Of a stretch of DNA of 64,000 bases, positions 49,143 through 60,667 are shown piece by piece (position 1 is the first letter of the stretch; every line of letters starts with the position of its first letter). Under the pieces are notes generated by a model. It worked only from the letters and a program-made list of their open reading frames with translations. It was not told the DNA's origin and did not search any database. Source of the stretch: Owenia fusiformis (Eukaryota > Annelida > Polychaeta > Sabellida > Oweniidae); the NCBI GenBank assembly GCA_903813345.2, contig CAIIXF020000011.1:29754166-29818165 (forward strand), given 5' to 3'. Made by a program: the position numbers and the translations under genes.

Positions 49143-49340
49143 TTATTGCCGAAATATCGGAAATAATCAACAGAACAACCAAACTTCAGAATTAAACACA
49201 ATCAATTCCTCGGCTAGCGAGGGGAATCCCCATTGAGTCACACAAGCGCCCACAAGCACCTTGAACCAGGCAGCCAATCAGGTTTATGATAAAAAATTCA
49301 AAGACCAATAAGAAAACAGGAGGACTTTCCCGGTATATTC
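49143..49340 (+). promoter_or_regulatory. Candidate promoter with kappaB, AP-1, two CCAAT and a TATA-like box
   Basis: This block is richer in G+C than its surroundings. It contains an imperfect 26-bp dyad around CCGAAATATCGG (49143-49168), a palindromic kappaB-type site GGGGAATCCCC (49221-49231), an AP-1 site TGAGTCA (49234-49240), CCAAT boxes at 49274-49278 and 49305-49309, and TATATT at 49334-49339. The order and spacing suit a Pol II promoter on the plus strand starting transcription near 49365. The site matches are seen directly; promoter activity and inducibility are inferred. Confidence 0.5.
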
Positions 49341-49364
49341 AAACTTCAGATTGAATTAATTTCT

Positions 49365-49438
49365 TCAAAAATAATTAGATCGGCCAGCACACTCACGAAA
49401 CTAACACTGAAAGAGGGGGATTTGGGACTTCTGCTTTG
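49365..49438 (+). other. Candidate non-coding first exon, ending at a strong 5' splice site
   Basis: Downstream of the promoter-like block, a purine-rich stretch ends in CTTTG|GTAAGTA with the boundary at 49438. That is a near-consensus donor. The 5' edge is only estimated, from the TATA-like box about 30 bases upstream. No ATG-led frame is evident, so it would be 5' UTR. The next good plus-strand acceptor before a coding frame that I noticed is at 57538, just upstream of the GPCR. Confidence 0.4.
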
Positions 49439-49439
49439 G

Positions 49440-51275
49440 TAAGTAGATGGGTATATATGTGGTGAAACTCAATATGCAAAAAAGTCCAGAGTGGTCTTGA
49501 TGTTGGCTTTCTTGATTCTCTTGAAGGTCTACAATAATCATACTTTAGATTATCCGAGTTTCATTATGCTGGCAGAATAAAAATTTCTAGATGATAAGAG
49601 AAAATACTGTCCTTGATGTAACCAAAGGGTAATTGAACAAACAAATGAGTCAATATGGAAATTACTCAGATATTTATCTGACTACAGAATATGCAGCAAT
49701 AAATAAGTCCACAGTAGATGCAATCAAAGTAATACTGTCTATTAGAGAAACCTGTCCATAACATTTATCATGAGAGAAGTTGTAAATATTTGCATGAAAT
49801 AAAGTTCAGAAGTCAGCATTATATCAAGCTGCTTTATAGATAATGTCAACCTGGTGATATTGGAAAGTTAAACTGATTATTGATGTTTGGCGCATGTTCA
49901 CATTTCACTAGAGAAACATGAAGGGCACAAAAAATGCAACAGACAAGATGCGAGTAGAAATAATCTTGATTTACATCATTAAAAATTAAAAATTCAGTCA
50001 AAGTGATGTCATATATGAAATCTACATGCAAAAATACATCTAGAAATTTTTTTTTTAAATTGTTTATCAACTTCGAAAATTAAATTTTTTGGGAAAATAT
50101 GACTTCTCGTTTGGGCTGATTCCCCATAGACCCCATGTTACAAAATCACAAAAAAGTGAAATATCTTTTCTTGTATTTGACAGATAACATTTTCTATACT
50201 GGACATATTTTAAAGGCAGAATCAGATCTATGGGGGTGACAAAATTACAAGCAACAAGTACAATTGACATACTAATCTATTCCTTACAATCTCAAATACA
50301 ATATCTCCGAAAAGATTCATGATATGTTATAAATTGATGAAGTTATAACAGATTAAAAGTTCAAAAATGGGTGAAAAATGTTTAAATTCTCCCAAATAAT
50401 AAGAATGGTAACCATTCTTATAGAAAAATAGTACATTATTGTAAAAATCTTTAGTTTTCCTGAAATAAAGTGTGCACTTTGAGGACTTTTAGCAAATAGA
50501 CATGAAAAGGAATGACATAAGACAGAAATATTCTAAACTTGAAACAATTTTTTATTAGGCTGCTTGCCAGATCTGATTCTCTCTTTGATTTGCATTACTA
50601 TTAGATACATTAGGGTTATATGAAAATTGAACCACTAAAACAGATGTAATTTAAGTTAAAGGGAACTTTCTACTATACCTGCCATGCTATCTAACCAGAA
50701 CGAGCCACCTGGTGGTGAAAATGGTAACTACCTACTGGCATCTGCGATGTTCAATCTCAAAAAAAATTATACACATTAAATTTATATGCATGAAGTATGA
50801 TGGGATCAATGTGAAATGATACTAATCATGTTTTTGGAATAAGAAACCATTAACTCAGTCCCTTTAATATGTAAGCACAAATCCCAGAGGGGAAAAGATC
50901 AGAAAATTTACAAAGAACAAGCAGTCGTTAGGACACAAACCTGATATATTTTTCTCTACTGTCCTTAGTTGCATCCATAATAATGATCATTGACCATGAT
51001 TGAGTACCAAGGAAATGTAATATATACATGACATTATCAGAGATGAGGTTGTTAATCATGGTGTAAATCTAGATTACCTAGTCTTATTCAAGATGAAATC
51101 TAATGAATTCAGTATGAATAAGATGTCATTTGCCATAGGTATGTCATCAAAGATCCCTAATATATGTATTGAATTTTTTTGTTTACCCACCAATGAAGGT
51201 GAACAATTCCTCTTGGGTATATCCCATATATGTACGGTTGTTAATGAAAACACAGAATGAAATCCTTTGCTAAGG
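49440..51275. other. Candidate intron sequence; no exon seen
   Basis: It follows the donor at 49438. Simple A+T-rich sequence; the minus-strand frames at 49846-50070 and 50067-50270 carry no recognisable domain. Confidence 0.5.
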
Positions 51276-51277
51276 GC

Positions 51278-51388
51278 TGATGTGAAAAAGTCAGTCCACC
51301 CCAGTGGGGATCGAACCCACGACCCCTCACTTTCCGGGCAAGTGATCTACCACTCAGTTACAGGACCGACTAGCTTTTCCACATCAAC
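51278..51388. repeat. Inverted repeat that encloses the tRNA-like gene
   Basis: The flank GATGTGAAAAAGTCAGTCC on the left and its counterpart GGACCGACTAGCTTTTCCACATC on the right are imperfect inverted repeats, with a 2-3 base gap in the middle. The acceptor-like stem is the inner part of this longer stem. The whole could be a small TIR element or a transcript with an extended hairpin. Confidence 0.55.
51290..51370 (-). tRNA. tRNA-like Pol III gene (degenerate or SINE head)
   Basis: On the minus strand: acceptor-like GTCGGTCC pairs with GGACTGAC, the A box is TAACTGAGTGG, the anticodon stem is CACTT/AAGTG with loop GCCCGGA (anticodon CCG), the T arm is a perfect GTGGG/CCCAC with loop TTCGATC, and a Pol III terminator TTTTT follows at once. 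Against a functional tRNA, position 33 is C rather than T, the D stem is poor, and six extra bases (TGGGGT) separate the T stem from the acceptor strand. Pairing continues beyond the acceptor stem into the flanks (see the inverted repeat 51278-51388). Confidence 0.45.
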
Positions 51389-52773
51389 ATTGCATACATA
51401 GCATTGCAACCATGTCTTACATGCCCAGTTTCCTGGACCCCATATAAGTTACCTGTCTTTCCAGGTTGTCAATCACTCATACATAAGCATACAAGTACAC
51501 ACCACAGCCTTTTTACGAGGCGTGGACAACTCAGTACAACACCCTGAGGTACTTTATGCCTAGTGCAAGAAAAAGACTATGTATCTTGCTATGGCTGTGA
51601 CTAATTGTTTAACTGGAACTGTTTTTATAACCCCCAAAATTAAAATAATTCAATATGCCTGAGAAATATTTTAAAGGAGTGGTATCGATATGGATAACTT
51701 TTTGAACACATGTTAAAAACAGTCATAAAAAAATCTAAAAATTTAACACATCGTCAATTTAATGGTCATCTTTTGAATTATAACAATATAATTTGAAAAA
51801 TATATTTATACTAGTATATTGTTTTAGAAAACACATCAAACACTTGTTTTGTTCTTGGTATCATGTTTCCAGATTGAAATGAAACATCTTTCTGAACCTC
51901 ATTGGATCCCATGGAACAAAACGACATAAACACAACATGTTTAGGTCTCTCAATATTGTAATTGTAAAAAGGGAAGTTTTGGTTGATTTTAAAAAAGTAT
52001 CTTGTTAATGAAATAAAAGGTTTATCTTGATTTTCATCTATTTTGGGGGGATTTTATTTTAATTTTTTGAATACTTTTTAAAAATCAACCAAAAATTCCT
52101 TTGTATAAATATAATATTGAGAAGTCTAAAAACATGTTGTATATGCTATTTTGTTCCAACAAGGTTCGGAAAGACATTTTATTTCATTCTCAAGAATTGG
52201 TAGAAAGGAGCAAAAACAGTTGTACTAAAAAAACAAAAAATGTTAACAAAAACAGTTATATAAAATGTTTCTTAATAATTTTCACATTAAATTGTTGTCA
52301 ATCAGTCAACATTACATAAAATACCGTGTTTTTTACAGAATGTTTTCAATGATTGGTTGAAGAGACAAACATTGTTGAATTCAGTTTGCCATATCGATAC
52401 CACTCCTTTTGCAAGAAAGTGAAAGTTTTAAAGAAAAATTGTGGTTCCATTCATTTAAAGCAAAGCAAATGCAAGGTAGTGCAAGGTAGAGGTTTGGTCC
52501 TATTCAGTATTCAAAAGAGCTGTTTGGACTTGAAATCATGCTAACACCAAAAGAACAAATTGCAATATTGACAATCAAACTCATTAAGAAATATCAATAA
52601 TAACAAATCATAATCATTTTAAAAGTTTTCAAAACATGACATAACAAATAATCCAGTCTATCAAAAAACAGTGTTTATATAATCAACAGAAACCTCAATT
52701 GCGATGTACGATTTCCCAGTTCTTAATTCATTAAGTCTGTTAATGATCTATTTTTCAGTAATTTGCAGATATA

Positions 52774-53282
52774 GGAGAGGTTAAGCTTTGCATATATAAT
52801 CGAAACTGAACCTGTACATATCACTCGACCATATACAAATTCATGTAGCCTTCTCATATAAATAGCCGTTCAAATCCAGTGTTTGTTTAGACTACACCAT
52901 AGCGTGTAATGATTCTATAGTATGTCATTGATGCGGTTTTATAGCTGGTTTTCTAATACATATTTTAAACGAGCTCGTTTCGTAAGATTTTTGGCGCTAA
53001 ATCATGCATGACATACATCATCGTATTCAGCAAGAATTCAACTGTACATCGAAATCAAAATTGACAGCATAGTGTTCAATAGACACGAGTAAAATGGTTC
53101 CCGTTGACCCAACGTCAAATATTCAAATCTCCCGTTCTAAACCCGAAACTCTGAAGCTGAAAGAGTATCTGAAGTAGACTAAGCGCGCATAAAACTATGA
53201 GCGCTCGATACATGCCTTTGTTAATTTTTGTACTTTGCGTTCACGGTTACGTTGTGAAAAACATTGTTAGCTTAACCTCTCC
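52774..53282. mobile_element. CpG-richer TIR element, 509 bp
   Basis: GGAGAGGTTAAGCT (52774-52787) and AGCTTAACCTCTCC (53269-53282) are perfect 14-bp inverted ends. ATA directly flanks both sides (52771-52773 and 53283-53285). The interior is richer in CpG than its surroundings (ACGAGCTCGTTTCG, GCGCGC, TCACGGTTACGT). No protein frame was seen. Without the TIRs it could be mistaken for a promoter. Confidence 0.8.
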
Positions 53283-53289
53283 ATAAAAG

Positions 53290-55235
53290 GCTAGATATGC
53301 CTTACAAGTAATGAGCAAGTATGAAAGACTGAAAAATAAATTAGTTGACAATACTGACTTCATTAATCAAATTGGTGTATAGTTTGTATAATTGAGACAA
53401 GCATATACTGTAAATATGTCATTCTACAGTATTGCATAACATTAGCTTTTCTTTATAACCTCCTACATTTAACTTAGTACATGTAATCAGACAATTGGAA
53501 AGCTGATAAGAGGACATTATTCAAGATATAACGGGAGGATATCAATACATAAAACCTTCATTATTGACACCATACTATTTGTATATTACTAAAATTATGA
53601 GGTAATATAGACTTATAACCATACTTTTTGAAATTGTATGTGAATATTCTACAACAGAATAATTCAATAACAAATTAGGCAAATTGAGATCTTACATAAA
53701 AAAAATAAAAATTGAGAATTAACTCTGTGAAATATTCAATTTCAATCTTGATTTATTTCCATTTGTACAGAAGTCACATTTTTAGCAAGCGTAATAACTA
53801 TCAATATCAAACTAATAGGAGGTCACACATGGACAATGATTATGTAATCTATTTAACATGAGACAATATCAAATATAAGACTGATAGATTCCTCCTTTTT
53901 GGGAATGAAATCAAAAATGTAGATAAGTGTTATGTTTCTTCTTCACAGCATTGCTTCTCTTTAATAATGAAACCATAATAAATATATTAGGAGGATAAAT
54001 CAATGGATGGTAATTTAATCCAATATTATCTTAATTGAAATGGTGATAACTTTCTCCAAGCTTTTAAAATGACATTTGAAATTGCATGGTCTAATCTTCT
54101 AAATGGTAATCCTTTTTAATTCGAGACTTATTTCAACTTGAAATAAATCAGTGTTCAATAAATAAGGTACTTAGAATTAAGTTAACCACTATGTTTTTTG
54201 ATTATACAGAGTTCATATAATATAATTCGATAATGCTCAACATTATTCACATCTTTCTCTTGGCATCTTATATGTTACTAAGATGAAAATCTTACTCAAG
54301 ACTTAAAAAACTATAGCTAGTAATTAGATAGCAATTAATAGCAAGTGATAATAATGTTAATATATTTTTCAAATAAACAACTAATACTATGTAGCTGCTT
54401 AGTTATTTCAATATTTGTGCAAACCTATATAGATGACTTTGCCAAACATGACAAGTATATATAGCTAAGTTGATAAGACTCTCAACAATATAGCTAATAT
54501 ACATGAACAAAATGATTATCAGGAAGATAAGCTACAGATACACAACATAATAGTCATGCTAGGAAAAAATGAAGGCATTATCACGATACAAAAACAAAAA
54601 TTGCTGATAAACAAGATAAATTGCATGCAGAACCCACATGATTCAATACAGGTTGAACATTTTATATTTGCATATCGTGCTTTGGAAGATTTTTTCATTT
54701 ATTTGTAATAATAATACAATCATTAATTTGGTTCTTTAAAATGGATAAGTAAAATGAAAACACTTCAGAAAGGTTGGTTGGACTACAATATTTTAATTCA
54801 ATCTATATAATTTATGAAGGGCAATACACATTTTCATACGTAAATTGCACCATTGGAGGTTGTCACAAACAAATGAAAAATGAATGATTCTTCTGAAATT
54901 TTACAAATCAAAGATAACAAACACAAAATGGACAACAAATAAAATGTACTAATACAAACATCAAAGATGACCAGCATAAAATGGACAGCAATTACTTATG
55001 AGACAAGTGCTTCAGCTACAAAAACGTTCTTCCTAATTACAATGTGATTATTCATCTTCTGCATGGAATGTTTGATATATAAGTTTTAACAGTCTATTTA
55101 AACCACTAGACTTAGTCTAAGGTCTGTATTCATTCATTAATGATCTGTTCGTGCCAAAGGGAGAGTTTTTGCATTTTTAAGTAAAAATTCAACAATTTCA
55201 AGAAATGGTTAGGAACACTGCAAAGTCTGTATTTT
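53290..55235. other. No gene seen
   Basis: Very A+T-rich, without repeats or frames of note. It would lie in the proposed intron of the GPCR gene. Confidence 0.55.
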
Positions 55236-55240
55236 ATATA

Positions 55241-56575
55241 CCCAGCCTATCGTCAGGCGCAATATTGGTCAATATTTGAGGTCTACTTTTGGTCTACTCA
55301 TGAGGCGTACTTCTGGTCTACTTTTGGTTTTTCTCTGTGTTAAATCCCCATAGTCAGGCGCGTTTCAAATATTTAAATTAAGCCAAAAGTAGACCAGAAG
55401 TAGACCTCATTTAATGACCTTATCAGGTTTATCAGGTCTATATTTGAGGTCTAGACCTCATTTAAGCCTCAACTATCTGTAAATCAGGTCTATATTTGAG
55501 GTATACTTTTGGTCTACGCCTTATTTGAGGTTCACTATTGGTTTTTAGGTCTACTTCTCTTCTGCTTTTGGTGTACACCTTATGTTAAGGCACATTTCAA
55601 TTATGGAAATTAAGCCTTAAGGTCTACTTTTGGTCTAGACCTCATTTCAGGTACAAGCCTCATATACCTGTAAGTAAGGTTAGGTCATGTTTTGTTGTTT
55701 CAAGTAGAAAAGTACTTAGTACATATCAGTACCCTCCATAGTTGTTAAATAAATTGCATTTATTTTGAATTGCTGTGTTGTTTTCTAGGATTAACTTGTC
55801 TCATGGATAAGATACAGGTCTATGAACACATTAGAAAGATGAAGCAAAAATTACACAGTATTCTTATATAAATTATATGTAGGCTTCTAATATGATGTAT
55901 TTTTGTTTCATCATTTAAATTTAACAATATTTCAATATTTTATTATTTTCAGACATCCTTCTTTAGGTTTCCCAGATTTTGATTATTTTTTTAAGTTCTG
56001 ATAAAAACCATTAATAGGGAGTTGAAAATACAGTTTACTGGTCTGTTAACCTAATATATTATAATCTGTCTCCTTCGTGATTCTGACAAAATACTACAGT
56101 AAGTGTGGCTTTTTCAGATTTATGTTTTCTAAGTTTTTAAAAAAATTCTATGTTTATCAGGTCTAGATTTGGTCATTTTATAAATGTTTAAGTTTTTAAG
56201 GCGCAGTTTTGGTCTATACGCCTGTCAGTGAGGTCTATTCTAAAATGTTCTTAGTTTATCAGGTCTAGATTTGGTCATTTTGAAAATTGTTCAAGTTTTT
56301 TAGGCGCACTTTTGGTCTATACGCCTTACAGTGAGGTCTATTCTAAAATCTTCTAAGTAAATGTGGTTTAGATTTGGTTTTTAAGGCGCAGTTTTGGTCT
56401 ATACGCCTGAAAATAAGGTCTATAACTGGAATTATTGTGAGTAAATGAGGCTAGGTTTTGGTCTAAGCCTTAAAAATACCTGTAAAAGAGGCATACTTTT
56501 AGTCTAGACCTGAAAGTAAGGCGCATTTAAGGTAAACTTTTGGTCTACGCCTCAAAAACCTGATGATAGGCTGGG
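55241..56575. mobile_element. 1.3-kb TIR element packed with GGTCTA motifs
   Basis: CCCAGCCTATCGTCAGG (55241) and CCTGATGATAGGCTGGG (ending 56575) are 17-bp inverted ends with one mismatch, flanked by TA. The two outer parts (to about 55690 and from about 56150) are a dense series of about 20 degenerate GGTCTACTTTTGG, GGTCTAGACC and GGCGCA/TACGCC motifs, mainly direct with a few inverted. The middle (about 55700-56100) is ordinary A+T-rich sequence. The frame at 56499-56714 (-) crosses the right end and is not a gene. Confidence 0.85.
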
Positions 56576-57538
56576 TACATACATTGTATATTGTAGTTAA
56601 ATAAAATAAATCAGTTACTTTCAAAATTAGCAAACCGGAGTAGGATCCCTGAGATAGAATAAAGAAAACAACAAAAACACATAAAATGACATCGACGAAT
56701 ATACTTTGAAACATATTAGAATCAATTGTAGAACAAAATTAAATGGCATGATATTCACATATAAATGATATTGCTAGGGTAATCTATGAACTTAATTTAT
56801 TATAATACAGAACCAATTTAGCCATTCAGCAAATTTATGAGCCAATTAATATTTACTAACAAGCCAGTAAATCACTAAAATGGAGTTGGAATATCTTCTA
56901 ATATAATTCATATTTCTTGTGAGTTTTCAAATGCAATATGAAACCAAACAAGTTTATGAAATCAAGATAAAGGACGTCAAAGATATGAAGTTGTTTTGTT
57001 AAAATTCAGTAAAATGGCCTACAGCAAGCTAAAATAATGGTACTTGTTGGTGTTGTTTAAGGGGAATATTTGTAATGCTATTTGTGGAATTTTCCCAGGT
57101 AACTGCAGTAAAACTTCTTATATAGAGTTACCAGTTCTTTTTATATCTTTTAGGATTATCATTTTTACATACTATCTTATAAATCAATTTTACAGCAAGG
57201 CATGAAAGTGTCAATAACAACTGACACAAAAATGAGTAATTTAATTTGACAATTGAGAGAGGTGACGTCTCCTTTTATTCATCTCTAAATAAGTGTGAAT
57301 CCAAGGCTGGTAAAGTGTTGCGACTACAGCTACTGGCATCTGAAAAAACAAATTATAGTTATAATGTAGATATCAAAAGAGATGTTTGCAAAATACTACT
57401 GGATATTGCCCTTGTGCTCTTATCCAGATAAAATATTATTTATTAGCAATTTAAAAAGCACATCATTGGGCTGGATCTGGTTAATACCTGTTTAATCAAT
57501 TATAATCTTAACATGTTATTTTTCTTGTGTAATTTCAG

Positions 57539-57856
57539 TCGGTAGGAGATTGACCACACTGAAGGGAAATAACAATTAAATATAAAAGCTGACCGAAAGA
57601 TTAATTCAGTAAATGTATACATTTCATGTATGACTGAATTGGTAGCTAGATGAGGATAGCTAGACTATTGGATGATTTGAAAAGAATCATAAAATGATTC
57701 AATAGATAAAATGTAAAATTAAAGCCATTACAATTTGTAATAAAAGACAGCTGTATATACAACTCATCTACAAAAAAGGTTAACATTCACATTCAAATAT
57801 ATTGCATATATGATATAAACAATTAGTTGGAATTCAGTACTGGAATCAAATTCAGC
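57539..57856 (+). other. Putative 5' UTR part of the GPCR exon, with splice acceptor
   Basis: A T-rich tract at 57518-57530 followed by AATTTCAG ending at 57538 is a good 3' splice site, so an exon probably starts at 57539. The stretch up to the GPCR ATG holds several short out-of-frame ATGs. Two weaker acceptors, GGAATTCAG ending at 57837 and AAATTCAG ending at 57855, lie closer to the start codon; the second would leave one base before the ATG. Which one is used cannot be decided from sequence alone. Confidence 0.45.
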
Positions 57857-58894
57857 ATGGATAACACTACAATGAATGTATTCAATGTCACTGCAATTGC
57901 AACAATGGAAATCTCAAATGAAACAATGTTACAATGGAGGAAGGAAGATGATGGAATCATTAAGGCTAGAACTCAATTCTTAATATCTATAGTGTTGTGC
58001 ATGATAGCACTGATTATCAATATACTGTGTATCTTTGCTACACTTCATATACCAAACAAACTTGTTTGCTCTTACAAGCTTTTTCTAAGTCTTACCGTTG
58101 CGAACATTATTGGAGCCTTTTCTCACAGCATGTCAGCGACAAATCTGTACTTATTTCACCAATATGGATATGGCGGCTGGAATGACCGTAACTTAACAAT
58201 CCTCTACGACTTTGCTCACATCGTCTACCTAACTGCCGTGGCTGCCTCAGAGTTTTCCATCCTTGGGCTAGCTGGAATTCGCTACATTGCAATAGTGCAT
58301 CCATTTAGACATGATGAGTTGACACGGGATCGGTATCTGTATGCCTGGCTTATGATCATCTGGGTATTCAGCATCTTTGTTGGACTGTTGGTATGTATAT
58401 ATATGGTAAATGATGATGCGTACGTAATCATAGTGCACTACATCTGGCCGGCTTTGTTTATACTCATTTTCTTATTCATTATCGTTCTGTATTTACGAGT
58501 ATATTGGGAAACACGAAGAATCCGAAATAATCTTGGATATGACATCGGCGAACTATTGCATAACTATTCCGCATTTATCACGACCATGATGCTTACAATG
58601 ACACTAGTCCTTTGTGCAATACCTTACTGGATAATTGAACTATTGAAGAAGACACATCCAAATGATCAAGCAATTTGGACTGTATCACAGAACTATTGTC
58701 AATACCTTCCAGTTATTAACTTTATAATCGATCCAATCATATTTGCATCACGTACAAAAGATATCAAAGTTGGTTTTCGTCAGCTAAGGAAAAAACTGAT
58801 CAATTTGTGTAACGGTTATAAGGGCTATACAAATTATAACAGGCACCAACAAAGTATGTGTTTGACGACAACTAAAATAGAAAGTGTCATGTAA
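57857..58894 (+). CDS. Rhodopsin-class (class A) G-protein-coupled receptor, orphan
   Basis: Seven-helix plasma-membrane receptor of 345 residues in a single uninterrupted frame. The frame stays open for 10 codons upstream, back to a TAG at 57824-57826, but has no earlier in-frame ATG, so I start at 57857. Helices (numbered from this ATG) lie near 39-63, 72-100, 113-143, 159-183, 189-217, 237-263 and 274-298. N-glycosylation sequons are at N3, N10 and N21 in the N-terminus and N112 in the first extracellular loop. Class A landmarks are N55 in TM1, IRY at 141-143 in the DRY position followed by IAIVHPF, CAIPYW at 253-258 in TM6, and DPIIF at 292-296 for NPxxY. TM2 has N83 where D2.50 is usual. 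There is no cysteine at the top of TM3, and extracellular loop 2 is only about six residues, as in melanocortin, cannabinoid and lysophospholipid (MECA-like) receptors. C318 could be palmitoylated after helix 8. The ligand is unknown; the subgroup is an inference. Confidence 0.9.
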   Translation: MDNTTMNVFNVTAIATMEISNETMLQWRKEDDGIIKARTQFLISIVLCMIALIINILCIFATLHIPNKLVCSYKLFLSLTVANIIGAFSHSMSATNLYLFHQYGYGGWNDRNLTILYDFAHIVYLTAVAASEFSILGLAGIRYIAIVHPFRHDELTRDRYLYAWLMIIWVFSIFVGLLVCIYMVNDDAYVIIVHYIWPALFILIFLFIIVLYLRVYWETRRIRNNLGYDIGELLHNYSAFITTMMLTMTLVLCAIPYWIIELLKKTHPNDQAIWTVSQNYCQYLPVINFIIDPIIFASRTKDIKVGFRQLRKKLINLCNGYKGYTNYNRHQQSMCLTTTKIESVM

Positions 58895-58900
58895 AATAAA
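58895..58900 (+). promoter_or_regulatory. AATAAA polyadenylation signal just after the GPCR stop
   Basis: AATAAA directly follows the TAA stop at 58892-58894. This would give an unusually short 3' UTR. Further AATAAA hexamers at about 59471 and 59511 are alternatives that would give a 3' UTR near 600 bases. Confidence 0.4.
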
Positions 58901-59890
58901 GAGCTTGATTGTGAAAAAAAGTCAAATTCTGCAAGAACTTTCTTAAATCTAATCTAATGGAATCAAGAATAGTCTTGAATAGGTATATAGCAAACAGGTG
59001 TATAATTAAGTAGGGGTAATGCACTTGGAGGTTTTGGATATTTAGAATATCATGAGGGATAAACAATATATATCCCATTGTAGGGAGATATATTGGAGTG
59101 AGATATATGAAATGTATTTACCTGGATATGGAATATATTTCCAGTTAATATGTCCCTGAAACCTCATTAGGTGTGTGGAATGCAAATTGTAAATATTATG
59201 ATAAACTAGATCTGTATATTGAAATCTAAGTGTACTAGCCCTCTCGAATCAATGGGGACAATTATACATAATGAATTAAATTGTGCCAATGAAAAAATAG
59301 GAATTGTATATAAAATGTGATTCAATATAGTAGTGTTCATAGATTTTTAGCCTTTGGTTCTCTACCTTAGTACCAAGGTTTATGGCAATACATGTTTGGG
59401 TGTGGCTGTAATATAGACTTGATATAAGATTAGTTGTTATATGTGTCAATGAATGCTTTTAAAGTGTAAAAATAAAAATAGAATAATAATATGAAGCAAT
59501 AACAGTTGTAAATAAATGCTTTCAGGTGTACATGTATATCAAACAATCAATTATTTTCTTAAATATATTGGCATTTTTACTGTTATAACATAAAATATCA
59601 GATATCTGCTATCCATAAAGGCCCCATGAGATCAAATCTTTCTGCTTCAAAATTTTTATGTGAATTGGAGACATGTGAGGTCCTTGTGTTTATTCATTTA
59701 TATTGGTCTCAATTCAAAAGGGAAATTTAGTAACTACCCATTGTAAGCATTTACACACAAAAAATCCCCCTATGTTTCTATGTATGCAACTTACCACCTA
59801 ATCAGGAATATACACAATTTGTGTCACCCACTCATTGTTATTTTTCAATGCATAGCTTTTTGAATGAATAAATAAATAATTTCAGAAAAG
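58901..59890 (+). other. Likely 3' UTR and downstream flank of the GPCR gene
   Basis: A+T-rich sequence with several AATAAA hexamers (for example 59471 and 59511). No other gene is seen; the minus-strand frame at 58887-59078 has no support. Confidence 0.4.
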
Positions 59891-59893
59891 TGA

Positions 59894-60070
59894 TATTCTC
59901 GGTTTGAAGAACGAAGTTCATCACTCTTATTTATTATTACTCCTGCTTTGGACAAATATATTTTTTTTACATAACATAAATTTGAATGTCTTCTTTTGAA
60001 TATTCATAATTTAATTTGGGTGATACTTCTATATTTTTCATAAAAATGATTATTAGTCCAGGAGACTGAG
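59894..60070 (+). repeat. Single-core relative of the 42332-42727 element
   Basis: ATTCTCGGTTTGAAGAACGA, then TCCTGCTTTGGACAAAT and TTTAATTTGGGTGATACTTC, follow the same order as the element at 42.3 kb. It ends near CCAGGAGACTG, and the second terminal repeat is missing. Confidence 0.8.
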
Positions 60071-60667
60071 ACCTGGCGTTTAACATTTACTTCATTATAA
60101 GAGTACTTTTGCCATTAATAAATAAATGAAACCTAATTAATATGCCAATGTAATTTTATGTATTTTTATTATCCCTCATACCATACAGATCATGTCAGAT
60201 GTCAGTATACATGAATGGGTACAACTAGCAAATATTCATATATAAAAGAGAAAGTGTGAAAGTGACTTAAGTCCACATATATTGTGTAATATGTGTTAAA
60301 TTACTCTTGTTATTATAGTTAATAAAAGGTGTACTGCTTTATGAGATTTGTCTGTTAAATAACGAGATGTATGTGATATATAAGACCATAATAACTAGAC
60401 AATAAATGTGTTAAACCCATGAATAACCGTTTCGTAACCTGTTTTGATGAACTTAACTTCAACTTAGTTGGCATTTCGGACAAACACACATTTTGCACAA
60501 AAAGGAAAAACAACACAAACCCCTATAAATCATAGTATAAAAACACGTTAAACAAGAAAACAGCATCTCCACAGAGTAGCAAATCCCACTGAACAAAATG
60601 TGTTTTGAAAAATAGCGGCCATCTTGAACATTTCCTCTGTAAGCATATGGAATTTAAACCAAATCTG

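Noticed and set aside
57827-57856. Ten extra codons at the start of the GPCR frame (TTG start).
   Set aside because: TTG is not a usual start in animals; the first in-frame ATG is at 57857.
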